A DNA stretch of 35,622 bases from a virus, in IMG/VR virus record IMGVR_UViG_3300025151_000132, positions 1 to 35,622 of that record, one strand, 5' to 3'. The notes under the pieces are model-generated. The model was not told the origin of the DNA, did not search any database, and saw nothing but the letters and a program-made list of their open reading frames with translations. Made by a program: the position numbers and the translations under genes. Within the stretch, counting starts at the first letter, position 1, and each line of letters starts with the position of its first letter. Below are positions 10,001 through 17,499 of this stretch, one piece after another.

Positions 10001-11127
10001 ACTATAGTCTGATCTGCAGTTACACGCTTAGTATTGTTTACTACTACTATTGAGCCGCCACCTGTATAAGTAGCTGTTGTTGTCTCTACTTCACCAGGAG
10101 TAGATGTATATTTAATAACCGTTCCATTGGTATCTTCGACTGTAAGTGTGCCTGTTCCTACGAATTGGATAGAAATATCCTCTAAGTTATCATCAGCATT
10201 GAATGTAATATCATCAATAAAAAGCCTATAGTTAGTTGCGTCTGTGGCCTGAATAATACGAATAGCACAGTTTGTATTCTCGTAAGTATTACCAATCAAA
10301 GCGTCAAGTGCTGCTTGTTGGTTGGCAACCGTATCTGCTGCTATGGTCACGTCTGCAAAAACTGTTCTTTCAAATATTTCTCTGGATTGTGCTTGTGTCA
10401 AAGAAACGTTATTGAACATGCCGAGGTAATTACAGTTTTTGGCTGTTGTTTGACTTTGGAGTGTCGTCCCTGTAAATGATTGAAGAGATTCACTTGAATT
10501 ACCAATTGTAATATCACCACTGTGACCAGGGAAAGAATCGGTCCCAGTCAACTCTCTTATGCCTTGAAGTACACCGTTTATATAAAATAGGATTCTATTT
10601 CCTGATCCTGCATGATTAGAATGATGCTCCCAGACACCCACTAAAAAATAAGGTCGATTTGCCTGCGCTAGACTGAGTGACTGTAAAATCAAAAATGGTT
10701 GCCCAGAGTCAGCTGCTTGGAAAGTTGTTAGGGCACCACCCATAAATGCAAAGTTGTTTACACCCCCTCCCTGTTCATAAATACATGTGGCATTCTCAAT
10801 AAAATCCTGCTTAAACCACAGCATTAAGCTTCTTACTCCATTATTATAATCAAATGAGCTTGTGCCGTTACCACCAGTTTGTCCATTATTAATATCCGCT
10901 CTATTATCAAAAACCCCACCGTCAGTTGAATTAGTAGTGCTTGCGGCAGTCTCCAACGAATGTGTTACTCCCTCACAAACGGGGTCGGTTTGAAAAGTGT
11001 ACGTACCACCCGATATATTTGTTGGGTCTACACTATCACCTTTATCATCGGTCGTTAGAGTCCCTTCATTGTTGAGCGTGAAGAGATGTGTGGCCCCCAG
11101 CCCTTGCAAATATGAAATTATTGCCAT
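7045..11127 (-). CDS. Large tail fibre with N-terminal LamG-like lectin domain
   Basis: At 1360 residues this is the largest gene in the window. Residues of about 90-265 look like a concanavalin/LamG-type domain: SLMLWFKQDF, then NRILFYINGVLQGIRELTG, a GDITIGNSS strand and YLGMFNNVSLTQAQ leading into IFER. The rest is a long Thr/Val/Gly-rich stretch with many short beta repeats (forms of TVDGGxxxVxxVTG), consistent with a beta-helix or elongated fibre. The C-terminus is more globular and includes WFKYNEFTSQGI and DDAFNYVVVTS. It is probably a host-binding fibre. It shares TAATG junctions with both neighbours, so four appendage genes form one coupled block. Confidence 0.75.
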   Translation of the reverse strand: MAIISYLQGLGATHLFTLNNEGTLTTDDKGDSVDPTNISGGTYTFQTDPVCEGVTHSLETAASTTNSTDGGVFDNRADINNGQTGGNGTSSFDYNNGVRSLMLWFKQDFIENATCIYEQGGGVNNFAFMGGALTTFQAADSGQPFLILQSLSLAQANRPYFLVGVWEHHSNHAGSGNRILFYINGVLQGIRELTGTDSFPGHSGDITIGNSSESLQSFTGTTLQSQTTAKNCNYLGMFNNVSLTQAQSREIFERTVFADVTIAADTVANQQAALDALIGNTYENTNCAIRIIQATDATNYRLFIDDITFNADDNLEDISIQFVGTGTLTVEDTNGTVIKYTSTPGEVETTTATYTGGGSIVVVNNTKRVTADQTIVNPQDDKIVFDGSGTVYTIDGGIVPVIENVSGNTVTVNLLNGTPTPTLLETDGSFIIVDAGIINVTNGTTYTVDAEKKFVVDTDTVTSFTIDGFIPTEIETTGTGSTTIIGINNAKLTTTNITGTGTLVRGDGLNPSANWSVSSNVLTLSGTEGDLLGLRGLAEVDYADAGGKIVYTVNESTRIVISSTGDLTIDSDVEQLICGVTPASNVNTLIVDGGGRLQLGKAKVVGGFTIYSSGPGLVFSNDSPSANFTVADAWANLKLENNSRLDWYGGEIQSVGLILPRPGSEFRTYSKEAMFVSVPSKLQSSRPEAYIRMQTSDQIIDGFVNKFGILLMIGKPTSFSGYEPISSGSAIDMSNQSTASSFYDFSDLIAGKGNTRDVGGKSNTWVRLLNTNLGSNITVTAQSTSSSSQQTYLVESRKGLIFNYEDETGTAIQNAKLHMVDTDNGSRLAANQVGTNVSYTSDRVYTGVSSALGVIDLSSVANSVLLSVHYSTNPSGNPVYSLVDYRGNANNSTDIFTFNSVSYNHDIGSTNIELKGVSTLNQEQVLITDLVLTETNKTTVDAYTELGTAQKVYDAFKSEFYDNYAGETSLILGRQGNQVDLDQSATSLVIDATASSVRDLTGTVATIKASTYTGGALSTGSRSVTTTNGALLNGGTFDCDVNYQSGAGTTLTNVTVTSGNSIDFNTAGTYTIDGGSLNEVTNSSGGSITLTLINGASVSTNTGPNITVNNQKDISITNITAGSRIQIYNTTTSTEVYNNVVAGTSYVATYNEGGDFSSGDNVRIRFAYVSGVTAKNCLEVNTIAGASGWSVLANQTDDSVYIANAIDGSTVTEYSADYPNVEIDVSDADGETTIQRLYAWFKYNEFTSQGIANLFCAILPDDAFNYVVVTSVLDLKLNNTSSSPVKISGAYIRRDDDDTVIAAASNSIQLDPSKAYIARDFDAIGNAVWQKPVVGETNPNGSAGEVLENLPKVIALKQDL

Positions 11128-11813
11128 TATGAGTAGGTTAGTGATTGTCTATTGTCCCATACGTTGTCATAGTTTTGGTTTCCATCTGCATATGTGATTA
11201 TACCATCAATAAACGAATACCGCGATATTCTCCATACTGTTGCAGATGTTGCAGATCCTGGAACTGCCTTACCTGTGTATAGATATTGCTTGTTAGCAGA
11301 GTCATATTCACTTCTTGTGACAGTATATATTGATCCTCCTAAATCTTGTGCCCTGTAAGGCGTTACAATAGCCTCAGTAGTGCTTATCGCCTCAAGTATA
11401 GGGTTTGAGTAGATATTAGACTCTGTAGTTGTTATAAGGCCAGCTGTTGCGTCTGACACATAGTATTCTTCACCAGATACTAGCCCCGATAGACCTGTAA
11501 CCTTACCAGACAAAGTTACTTTAAACGTGTCAGCATCTGTTACTGTGCTAACAAGACCTTTACCTATCGTGTCTATATTGTCTGCTCTTGCTTTTTGCCA
11601 ATCAGTACCATCAAAATATACTGCTTCTTGTACACTTAGCCCGTGTCCCACTTGTGATACGTCAATAACAACAGAATCACCGCTTCCTCCGACAGTTACA
11701 CTGTCATTAACCCAAACAGAACCGTTGTACTTCAAGAACTGCCCATTTAATGGACTAGTTAGAGTTACATCGGTTAGATTTGCAAGGGATTGTTTACGTC
11801 CTCGTACTGGCAT
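11127..11813 (-). CDS. Small fibre / appendage protein
   Basis: This 228-residue protein starts MPVRGRKQSLANLTDVTLTS and continues with NGQFLKYNGSVWVNDSV. This is a recurring phage fibre unit, of the LxDVxLTSPxxGQxLKYNGSxW type, that joins appendage shafts. The middle (SGKVTGLSGLVSGEEYYVSD) is a common fibre insertion domain. The C-terminus is short and aromatic. It starts right after the stop of the 224-residue gene (TAATG) and its own stop overlaps the next ATG. It is likely an appendage adaptor or a short fibre. Confidence 0.7.
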   Translation of the reverse strand: MPVRGRKQSLANLTDVTLTSPLNGQFLKYNGSVWVNDSVTVGGSGDSVVIDVSQVGHGLSVQEAVYFDGTDWQKARADNIDTIGKGLVSTVTDADTFKVTLSGKVTGLSGLVSGEEYYVSDATAGLITTTESNIYSNPILEAISTTEAIVTPYRAQDLGGSIYTVTRSEYDSANKQYLYTGKAVPGSATSATVWRISRYSFIDGIITYADGNQNYDNVWDNRQSLTYS

Positions 11814-12487
11814 TAGCTATAGATTACAATTCTCATAGTTTGCGAAGCGCTTGGGCTCTGAAACCTGAGAACTGTTCCCGCTGCTAGATCTAAGTTTTGC
11901 CGCCAATACATTTCATTGTCTTGGACTGGAATATAGCTAGTTGCTGAGTCACCAGCTCCTCCTCCTATATTCAACTTAAAATCTGCTGTGGAATCTATGT
12001 CTAATCTCATTTCTAAGCTTTTGGCCGCGCTTGGCAATGTGTAAGTGTATTCTGTGTCGGCCGAAGACATTGATACACTAGCGTATGTTGGCGCACTAGA
12101 AGTAATAAGCTGACTTGCGTCTACTCCTGATGCAGTTATTGTTGTACCCTCATAAGAGTTACAGAATCCTGGCTGAACGTATACGCTAACGTTACTACCG
12201 TCTTTACTGATAAGGTTTAAGTTAGTTAGAGATATATTTCTCCCTAAATAAGCATATCCTACGTCTAAAGGTTGCCCTTCAGTCGCAGTTGGTGTGTTTC
12301 CATCCTCTTGAAACACTATATCACCACTTATTGGAACTATGTCTATACCATTTGCCTTATTTATATCAAAACCAGCAAACTTTAATGACGTTCCAGCAGC
12401 TGTGTTGATCAAATCCCATATATTCCCAGAAGTTGCCGTCACGGTGATCATAGAACCCGCAATGTTTTGATGTTTTAAATTAAGCAT
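11813..12487 (-). CDS. Putative virion structural protein
   Basis: This 224-residue beta-rich protein starts MLNLKHQNIAGSMITVTATS, with WDLINTAAGT and DINKANGIDIVPISGD following. It has no catalytic motif I can recognise. It lies between the small protein downstream of the capsid and the fibre block, and its ATG overlaps the end of that small gene by 8 nt. A head-decoration or tail-associated role would fit both place and composition, but this is inference. Confidence 0.6.
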   Translation of the reverse strand: MLNLKHQNIAGSMITVTATSGNIWDLINTAAGTSLKFAGFDINKANGIDIVPISGDIVFQEDGNTPTATEGQPLDVGYAYLGRNISLTNLNLISKDGSNVSVYVQPGFCNSYEGTTITASGVDASQLITSSAPTYASVSMSSADTEYTYTLPSAAKSLEMRLDIDSTADFKLNIGGGAGDSATSYIPVQDNEMYWRQNLDLAAGTVLRFQSPSASQTMRIVIYS

Positions 12488-12683
12488 CTTTCTTTTTAGA
12501 TTTTCTAACTACTTTCTTTACTACTTTCTTGATAACTGTCTCTTTCTCCTCTTTCTTGTACTCAAACTTACCAATGTCTGCAATCTCATTACCCTCCTTG
12601 TCACACACTTTGTAGTGATCATTAGGGTCTAACGAACTTGCATCTACTAAAACTCCGTCTGAAACTCTTTTATATAAAATCAT
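12480..12683 (-). CDS. Small Lys-rich protein downstream of the capsid
   Basis: I start this gene at the ATG at 12681-12683 (67 residues, MILYKRVSDGVLVDASSLD) rather than at an upstream in-frame TTG. The bases before this ATG (ATTAACAAAAACATT) match the genome's A-rich initiation leader. The first 45 residues are mixed; the C-terminus is highly basic (KKVVKKVVRKSKKKDA). It follows the capsid gene behind a very stable hairpin. A capsid-associated or DNA-contacting role is possible; the family is unknown. Confidence 0.6.
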   Translation of the reverse strand: MILYKRVSDGVLVDASSLDPNDHYKVCDKEGNEIADIGKFEYKKEEKETVIKKVVKKVVRKSKKKDA

Positions 12684-12702
12684 AATGTTTTTGTTAATAA
12701 CC

Positions 12703-12733
12703 AACCCCTAACTCCCGAAGGAGCTAGAGGGTT
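12703..12733 (-). other. Stable UUCG hairpin after the capsid gene
   Basis: Read on the minus strand, an arm ending CTCC, the loop TTCG and an arm starting GGAG fold into a stem of about 11 bp with two wobble pairs and one bulge, plus two more A-T pairs at its base. UUCG closed by C-G is an unusually stable tetraloop only in the leftward RNA, which supports that strand. It lies 5 bp after the capsid stop. No T-run follows, so it is more likely an mRNA stabiliser, processing site or partial attenuator than a terminator. Confidence 0.7.
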
Positions 12734-12738
12734 AGCGA

Positions 12739-13944
12739 TTAAGAATCCATCTTTACCTTGATGTTTACCATGCTCTCTCGTCCATCCTTGAAACTCTTAA
12801 TTCCGTAAAGGATAGTAGAAACGATAAACTTACCATTTCTCTTAGGTGCTTGGTTGATAAGCATTGAAGGGTTTGATTGTACAACAACTGTAATACAGTC
12901 TTGTATACCAGCGATAAAGTGAGTAATCGCTTTGTCAGAATCCCATCCGTCTGAACCTGCAGTTAGAGAAGCAGATACAGCTAGCTCAGGAATACCCTTA
13001 CCGAATACTGTTAGTCTGTTGTTTGTGTCGTCGTTAGTAGCAACGATGTTTCTTAGCTTAAGTTGATCAGCTGCAGATACTGCAACGTACTCTCCAGAAG
13101 AAGAAGTAGCTCCAGAAGCGTTCAATACAGTTGCGATCAATCCTCTAGAAGTGTCTGCATCAGCAGCAACGTCGATTTCTCCAGCTCCAGATGGTGCTGC
13201 AGCAGCAGTTAGAACAACTCCATTAACTGTTAGAGTGTCTCCAGCCGTCCAGTTAGTTGCGAAGTCTAGAGTTTGAGATCCTGTAAGGTTGTTAGATACG
13301 AATACTCGGAATCCATTAACCTTTCCAACGAATCCATTCTTGTAGATTACGTCTCCCATAGTAGTCTCCCTAGAGATACCATATTGGTAAGCAACGTCCT
13401 CTCCTGATGGTGAGATAACCATGAATGCGTTCTCGAATCCAATGTTCTTCTTTCTTAGAGACTTCTTAGCTCCTCCGATAACCTCTGGGAAAGTAGTAGT
13501 TGTCAAAGCAATACCATCTCCAGCAGTTCCTCCAGTTACATCTCCTCCGTCTAGTACAGAGTCAGCGTTTCTAACCTCTGATAGAACGTCAGCATCCAAC
13601 TGGTTAGAAATTTTCCTAGATACTAGGTTTCCAAACTTTTGAATGTCGTCGAAAGCAGATTGTAGCTTGTCGAACTTGTCAATGTAGAAAAGATCTCCGA
13701 ACTCCTTGTCTACAGAAAGTGTCTCCTCGTTAGAGTTTACAGCTTGCTCAGTCAAGTCAGAACCTCTTGTGTAGTCCTGAATAGTGTTCTCAGTGTAGTA
13801 AGGTCGTGTTAAAGTTTTACCTCTTGTTAGATCAGGAAGGAACTTGTTAGAAGTGATACCCATAGATACATTCACCTTAGTGAAGATCTCTTGCATCTCC
13901 TTAGCCCAAATTTTTCTGAAACTTGCCGCAAGATTATTAGCCAT
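12739..13944 (-). CDS. Major capsid protein (HK97-like fold, with insertion domain)
   Basis: This 401-residue protein starts MANNLAASFRKIWAKEMQEI and sits right after the scaffold-like gene, the normal place for a major capsid protein. The N-terminal 200 residues have features of HK97-type capsids of this class: TLTRPYYTENTIQDYTRGSD, a helical stretch around KFDKLQSAFDDIQKFGNLVS, and a P-domain-like IGFENAFMVISPSGED. Residues of about 215-330 look like an inserted beta domain (GDTLTVNGVVLTAA, then NNRLTVFGKG). The C-terminus (FIVSTILYGIKSFKDGRES) returns to the capsid core. Hairpins lie on both sides of the gene. The fold is inferred. Confidence 0.85.
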   Translation of the reverse strand: MANNLAASFRKIWAKEMQEIFTKVNVSMGITSNKFLPDLTRGKTLTRPYYTENTIQDYTRGSDLTEQAVNSNEETLSVDKEFGDLFYIDKFDKLQSAFDDIQKFGNLVSRKISNQLDADVLSEVRNADSVLDGGDVTGGTAGDGIALTTTTFPEVIGGAKKSLRKKNIGFENAFMVISPSGEDVAYQYGISRETTMGDVIYKNGFVGKVNGFRVFVSNNLTGSQTLDFATNWTAGDTLTVNGVVLTAAAAPSGAGEIDVAADADTSRGLIATVLNASGATSSSGEYVAVSAADQLKLRNIVATNDDTNNRLTVFGKGIPELAVSASLTAGSDGWDSDKAITHFIAGIQDCITVVVQSNPSMLINQAPKRNGKFIVSTILYGIKSFKDGRESMVNIKVKMDS

Positions 13945-13952
13945 TTTATTTA

Positions 13953-13985
13953 AATTAATTGATTTATATGTCCCACCAATTAATT
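13953..13985 (-). other. Inverted repeat in the capsid leader
   Basis: A perfect 9-bp inverted repeat, AATTAATTG and CAATTAATT, surrounds a 15-nt loop between the scaffold stop and the capsid ATG. It ends about 8 nt before the ATG. It is AT-rich, so a weak hairpin, but it is positioned to affect translation or decay of capsid mRNA. Confidence 0.5.
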
Positions 13986-13997
13986 ACGTGATACTAC

Positions 13998-14651
13998 TTA
14001 CCCTTCTACAGTAAAGTTTATTCCTCCTCCGCTGTTTGAATTAGACTTAATAAGTTGATTGTATTCATCATTATTATTGAAATCTATTTCATCCACATTA
14101 GAATACTTCTTTGTATCAGGGCTTCTGCCAATAATACCCCTAGATTTAGCCTCTTCGATCTTTGCAAGATCTCCTAGAGAGTTTTCTTCAGCTACCATGT
14201 GAGGTCGCTTTCCAGCGTTCTCAGGTAACTTCATAAGGTTTTTTAAAACCTTTGAATGCTCACCTAGGTTGAGAGACTTAATCTCCTCTTCGTCTTTAAT
14301 CTCCTGTTTAACGTTCTCGATCTCTTGACGAAGTCTAGTGTTCGTTGCAATGTCTAGCCTTTCATACTCATCAGTAAGGTTTGTGTCGTTCTGTGGAACT
14401 TCTTCCTGTACTTGAGCTTGTTGATTAGCCTTATATTGCTCTAACTCAGCCTTAAGGGCCTTGTTCTCATCTATTAAAGGATTAACTCCCTTTCTTAAGT
14501 TTCTGTTTTCTGCCTCAAGATTAGATAGCCTATCCTCGTTCGATGGTGTCGGATTAGCATTATTGTCTTGCGGCATAGACTCGTTTGCAGCTTCTCCAGA
14601 AATATCTGGAACAAACATGTCATTTGCTTGGCTTTCAATATTAGCGTCCAT
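13998..14651 (-). CDS. Putative scaffolding protein
   Basis: This 217-residue acidic, Gln/Asn/Glu-rich protein has a long predicted coiled coil (about residues 40-130: NLEAENRNLRKGVNPLIDEN, then LRQEIENVKQEIKDEEE). It lies immediately upstream of the capsid gene. A disordered N-terminus, coiled-coil centre and position before the capsid are the standard profile of podovirus and siphovirus scaffolds, which shape the procapsid and then leave. The A-rich start context (AACCCAATAAT) agrees with the chosen ATG. Confidence 0.72.
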   Translation of the reverse strand: MDANIESQANDMFVPDISGEAANESMPQDNNANPTPSNEDRLSNLEAENRNLRKGVNPLIDENKALKAELEQYKANQQAQVQEEVPQNDTNLTDEYERLDIATNTRLRQEIENVKQEIKDEEEIKSLNLGEHSKVLKNLMKLPENAGKRPHMVAEENSLGDLAKIEEAKSRGIIGRSPDTKKYSNVDEIDFNNNDEYNQLIKSNSNSGGGINFTVEG

Positions 14652-14671
14652 ATTATTGGGTTATATTATTG

Positions 14672-14744
14672 CCTGCTAGTTAAGCAGATGCTGCCCATAA
14701 GGCTGGTGGGAAACCTTACAGACAACGTCCGCCCAACTAGCAAG
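14672..14744 (-). ncRNA. tRNA-sized four-way-junction RNA element before the scaffold gene
   Basis: In the leftward RNA a 10-bp closing stem (CTTGCTAGTT with AACTAGCAGG, one G-U) encloses three short hairpins: GGAC-GTT-GTCT, TAAGG with CCTTA, and GCAG-CATC-TGC. The whole element is 73 nt. The wobble pair becomes a C-A mismatch on the plus strand, which favours the minus strand. It resembles a cloverleaf, but it has no TTCGA T-loop and the middle loop has 11 nt, so it is not a normal tRNA. It occupies nearly the whole gap between the 77-residue gene and the scaffold gene. Confidence 0.5.
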
Positions 14745-14747
14745 TTG

Positions 14748-14981
14748 TTAGAACTCCTCGATTTTAAATTTTTCTAGTAATTCGCTATATGCATTGTAGT
14801 TGGCCTGAGCCTTTAGCATCTCTACATGGTCAGTAGCTGACTTCAATGCGCTTAAATGTACATTCTTTACTTCCTCACAGTATTCTAGAACATGTTGGAA
14901 CCCTACATCGGATTGAAGCTTTACAAGACTGCTTCGCACCTCTTCCCACTCCATCGTAGCCTTCTTTAGTTCAGCATCCAT
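14748..14981 (-). CDS. Small helical protein between portal and scaffold
   Basis: This 77-residue, mostly alpha-helical protein starts MDAELKKATMEWEEVRSSLV and ends YSELLEKFKIEEF. It has no Cys pairs or membrane segment. The ATG lies 1 bp beyond the portal stop, so translation is likely coupled. It is listed as real because it fills the operon exactly between two structural genes. A head assembly role would be a guess. Confidence 0.6.
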   Translation of the reverse strand: MDAELKKATMEWEEVRSSLVKLQSDVGFQHVLEYCEEVKNVHLSALKSATDHVEMLKAQANYNAYSELLEKFKIEEF

Positions 14982-14982
14982 A

Positions 14983-16878
14983 CTATTGAGTTAATTCTTC
15001 TTGACCTCCAGCAACCTGTGCAGTCAGATTAGCAGCCCTGTCCTCAGTATCTGGAACCTCTGGAACGTCTTGAGGCTTAGCAGCAGCTTCAGGAGTTCCT
15101 TGCTCCTCTTGCTTGCTACTTCCTAGTATGTCATCAACATCTAGCCTCTCATACGTGTCTAGAAGTCCTCTAGCGATCTTCTTAACAGCATCAGCATCTA
15201 CAACACCTAACTGGAGTAACTGAGTCATCTGGTTAAGTAGTGCAATACCGTTTTCTCTTCTCTTATCAGCGTCATCGAATGCAGAAGAGTTAGCTTCGAT
15301 CTTAATAGAGTATCTAGTAATAGCATCTCTCATTGATTCCTTGTTTATATCCCAAAACTCAGAAGATCCTTGTTTCTTGATAACTAGATTGCTCTTAAGG
15401 TTTTCGAATGTTGTCTTAAGTAGCTTGTAACCTACCTTAGAAATAGCGCTCATAGTGTTGTCTGCTACTAGCTGTATTACCGAGTTAGCATCAAATGCGC
15501 TTATTCTTGCTCCTGTAGCTGTATCTGTAAGAGCTGAGCTAGATCTAGGAGTATTAGGATTAACTAGGAAAGTACCGCTGTCTATTTGCCTTTCTAAATC
15601 GTTCTGCTCATTAAAGTACTCTGCTGGTAGTGGTTTAAAGTCGAACTCGTATATATGATCTCTTAGAGCTTGTACATTCTTTACCTTGATTATCTTTCCC
15701 CCAGTATTAAGGTTAAGCTTCTCAGGAGGTACCCCCAAAGCATCATCAATAGCAAAAGAACGGAAAAGCGATAGATTAACTGCATCCGCATAGGCTTGTT
15801 TTTTAAAGTTTAACTCGTCTTGTAGTGACATAATTCTTTCTACTAGACCAGTACCATAAAACCCTTCTGGGTTCTCAAAGCAGTGTAAGGCTACAAAAGG
15901 TATATCTAGTATTTCTTCAAATCCTATAACAACCTGATTGTTTACAATTGTAATCTTGTACATATCCTCCTTACCATCTACTTCAAAGTAACCGTAGTAG
16001 CAAAGAACCTCGAAGTTATTCTTGTTTATCCTGTTCTTAACTGGAGGTACATTAATACCAAGGATTGTCTTAATCCTTTCGTTGTACGTGTCGTCTGACA
16101 TGTTGCCGTCCTCATTAGTAACTGCACTGATCTTCTCTATCTTATCTAGGTTGAAGTAAGACTTGTTCTTTCTTAGCTCTGACAATCTTACAGACTCTCT
16201 AAGCTCTATAATACCTGGCATGTCTTTAATCTCCTTGTATCTAGCATCTAAGTAGATATCTTTCCAAGGAGTAACCTTAAGAGTAGGATATTCACCTACA
16301 ATCTTCTCTACAACGTTACCAGCTCTATTTCTTTGCTTTTCTACATCGTACTTGTACTCAACCTTTGCAATTGCAGTACCGTACACAAGCATGTTCTTAG
16401 CCCAGTGCCTAATCTTATCTCTAAGATCATACTCATCAAATAAGTATGTAAGGTAAGCCTGTGCTTGATTAGCCATCTCAGAAGTAAACTCTCTTTCCTC
16501 TGTTTGTATCTTTAAAAGCTCCATCTCCGCTTCCTCGAACTCTATTTCTCCGTTTTCTAGCCTTTCCTTTAGTTCGTTCTTTCTTTTGTCAAAATCCCCC
16601 ACACCAAAACTGTCAGTATTTCTAGACAAGATAAACCTAGGATTCTTTGCGATGATCCTAGGTAACCACTTCTCTACTGCCTCTGAAGCTTTGTTTATAA
16701 TAAACTGAATCTTGCCACCAGCTGTCTTACTATCTTTGTAAGTATCGTAAGCCTCGAACACATCAGTCATTCGAGTCCTATAAGGTTGTGATTGGTCCTT
16801 TAGAAAGCTAAAAGTGCTAGACACTACTTCTATCATCTCTTGTTGCAATGCTAAAGGAATTCTTTGCTTGTTGGCCAT
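14983..16878 (-). CDS. Portal protein
   Basis: This 631-residue protein follows the terminase and methyltransferase block and precedes scaffold and capsid, where a portal is expected. It has typical features of long podovirus portals: an N-terminal helical clip region, AQAYLTYLFDEYDLRDKIRH, WAKNMLVYGTAIAKVEYKYD, a wing with TPWKDIYLDARY, DIPFVALHCFENPEGFYGTG and MSLQDELNFKKQAYADAVN. It ends in a Pro/Glu/Ala-rich tail after about residue 590. It forms the dodecameric DNA channel at one capsid vertex. The start is the ATG at 16876-16878, following an A-rich leader and a candidate promoter. Confidence 0.85.
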   Translation of the reverse strand: MANKQRIPLALQQEMIEVVSSTFSFLKDQSQPYRTRMTDVFEAYDTYKDSKTAGGKIQFIINKASEAVEKWLPRIIAKNPRFILSRNTDSFGVGDFDKRKNELKERLENGEIEFEEAEMELLKIQTEEREFTSEMANQAQAYLTYLFDEYDLRDKIRHWAKNMLVYGTAIAKVEYKYDVEKQRNRAGNVVEKIVGEYPTLKVTPWKDIYLDARYKEIKDMPGIIELRESVRLSELRKNKSYFNLDKIEKISAVTNEDGNMSDDTYNERIKTILGINVPPVKNRINKNNFEVLCYYGYFEVDGKEDMYKITIVNNQVVIGFEEILDIPFVALHCFENPEGFYGTGLVERIMSLQDELNFKKQAYADAVNLSLFRSFAIDDALGVPPEKLNLNTGGKIIKVKNVQALRDHIYEFDFKPLPAEYFNEQNDLERQIDSGTFLVNPNTPRSSSALTDTATGARISAFDANSVIQLVADNTMSAISKVGYKLLKTTFENLKSNLVIKKQGSSEFWDINKESMRDAITRYSIKIEANSSAFDDADKRRENGIALLNQMTQLLQLGVVDADAVKKIARGLLDTYERLDVDDILGSSKQEEQGTPEAAAKPQDVPEVPDTEDRAANLTAQVAGGQEELTQ

Positions 16879-16901
16879 AATGATTTGTTTTTGCTATTAG
16901 T

Positions 16902-16929
16902 ATTATAGCATCAAACAAGCTCAAGGCAA
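16902..16929 (-). promoter_or_regulatory. Candidate leftward promoter before the portal gene
   Basis: On the minus strand TTGCCT (plus 16924-16929) and TATAAT (plus 16902-16907) are 16 bp apart. The start of transcription would be about 15-20 nt upstream of the portal ATG, within AATAGCAAAAACAAATC. It could be an internal late promoter for the head genes. Confidence 0.5.
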
Positions 16930-16946
16930 ATTTTTTACATTTTTTC

Positions 16947-17300
16947 TTAGTTCACGACCGTTTTTGTATGCTCAGGGTTGTAAATACTAGAGTTCCACTT
17001 CTTTTTTGTATAGAAATACTTAGTATGCCTCTTTTTTGGTACATGAAACGTTGTATTTGTATCAATATCTATATTATCTACCCTGTATTTATAGTTTCTC
17101 CTAATTAGATCTCTCAAGTATGGATCAAGCGGCTGAGGATTGATTCTCTCTGGCTTATACTCCTTAACATGAGCAACAACCTCTTTTTCTTTAAATGCCT
17201 CTTGTGGCTCAACCTCTACAGTTCTTTCTATAGCTATCTTCTTGTTAGCTTGTATCTGCATCTTTGTATACTCTTGTATTGTTAGAAACTCTGTAATCAT
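16947..17300 (-). CDS. Hypothetical protein, 117 residues
   Basis: It starts MITEFLTIQEYTKMQIQANK and is mixed and charged, with a basic C-terminal half (RNYKYRVDNIDID, then FHVPKKRHTKYFYTKKKW). No known domain is visible. It lies between the methyltransferase region and the portal, in the terminase-portal interval. The ATG follows ATTAACGCTAGACTATC, only a partial match to the usual leader. Coding is supported by the uninterrupted frame and the tight packing. Confidence 0.55.
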   Translation of the reverse strand: MITEFLTIQEYTKMQIQANKKIAIERTVEVEPQEAFKEKEVVAHVKEYKPERINPQPLDPYLRDLIRRNYKYRVDNIDIDTNTTFHVPKKRHTKYFYTKKKWNSSIYNPEHTKTVVN

Positions 17301-17335
17301 GATAGTCTAGCGTTAATAATATCTACATATTTCTC

Positions 17336-17422
17336 TTAATGATTAGATATCATAATCATAAATGTTAGTATTACTGAAAATATAAATAATCCATTTAAAA
17401 TCTCATATGTTTCTGGCTTCAT
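17336..17422 (-). CDS. Tiny membrane peptide, 28 residues
   Basis: ATG at 17420-17422 opens 28 codons: MKPETYEIL followed by a hydrophobic helix (LFIFSVILTFMIMIS) and NH before TAA. The leader AAATAGCAAATTAGA matches the genome's A-rich start pattern. It fills most of an otherwise empty interval between the 117-residue gene and the methyltransferase. A single-span membrane peptide is plausible; function unknown. Confidence 0.4.
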   Translation of the reverse strand: MKPETYEILNGLFIFSVILTFMIMISNH

Positions 17423-17499
17423 TCTAATTTGCTATTTCTTATTCTGTATATTAATCATGTATTAATTATATATAAAGATCAAGTTGTTTTATGTATTTT

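Noticed and set aside
12684-12704. TTG start giving a 74-residue form of the small protein after the capsid
   Set aside because: The A-rich initiation leader points to the ATG at 12683; the extra residues are that leader read as codons.
14672-14744. tRNA gene
   Set aside because: Size and cloverleaf shape fit, but the T-loop TTCGA and conserved D-loop bases are missing and the middle loop has 11 nt. I keep it as an unnamed RNA element.
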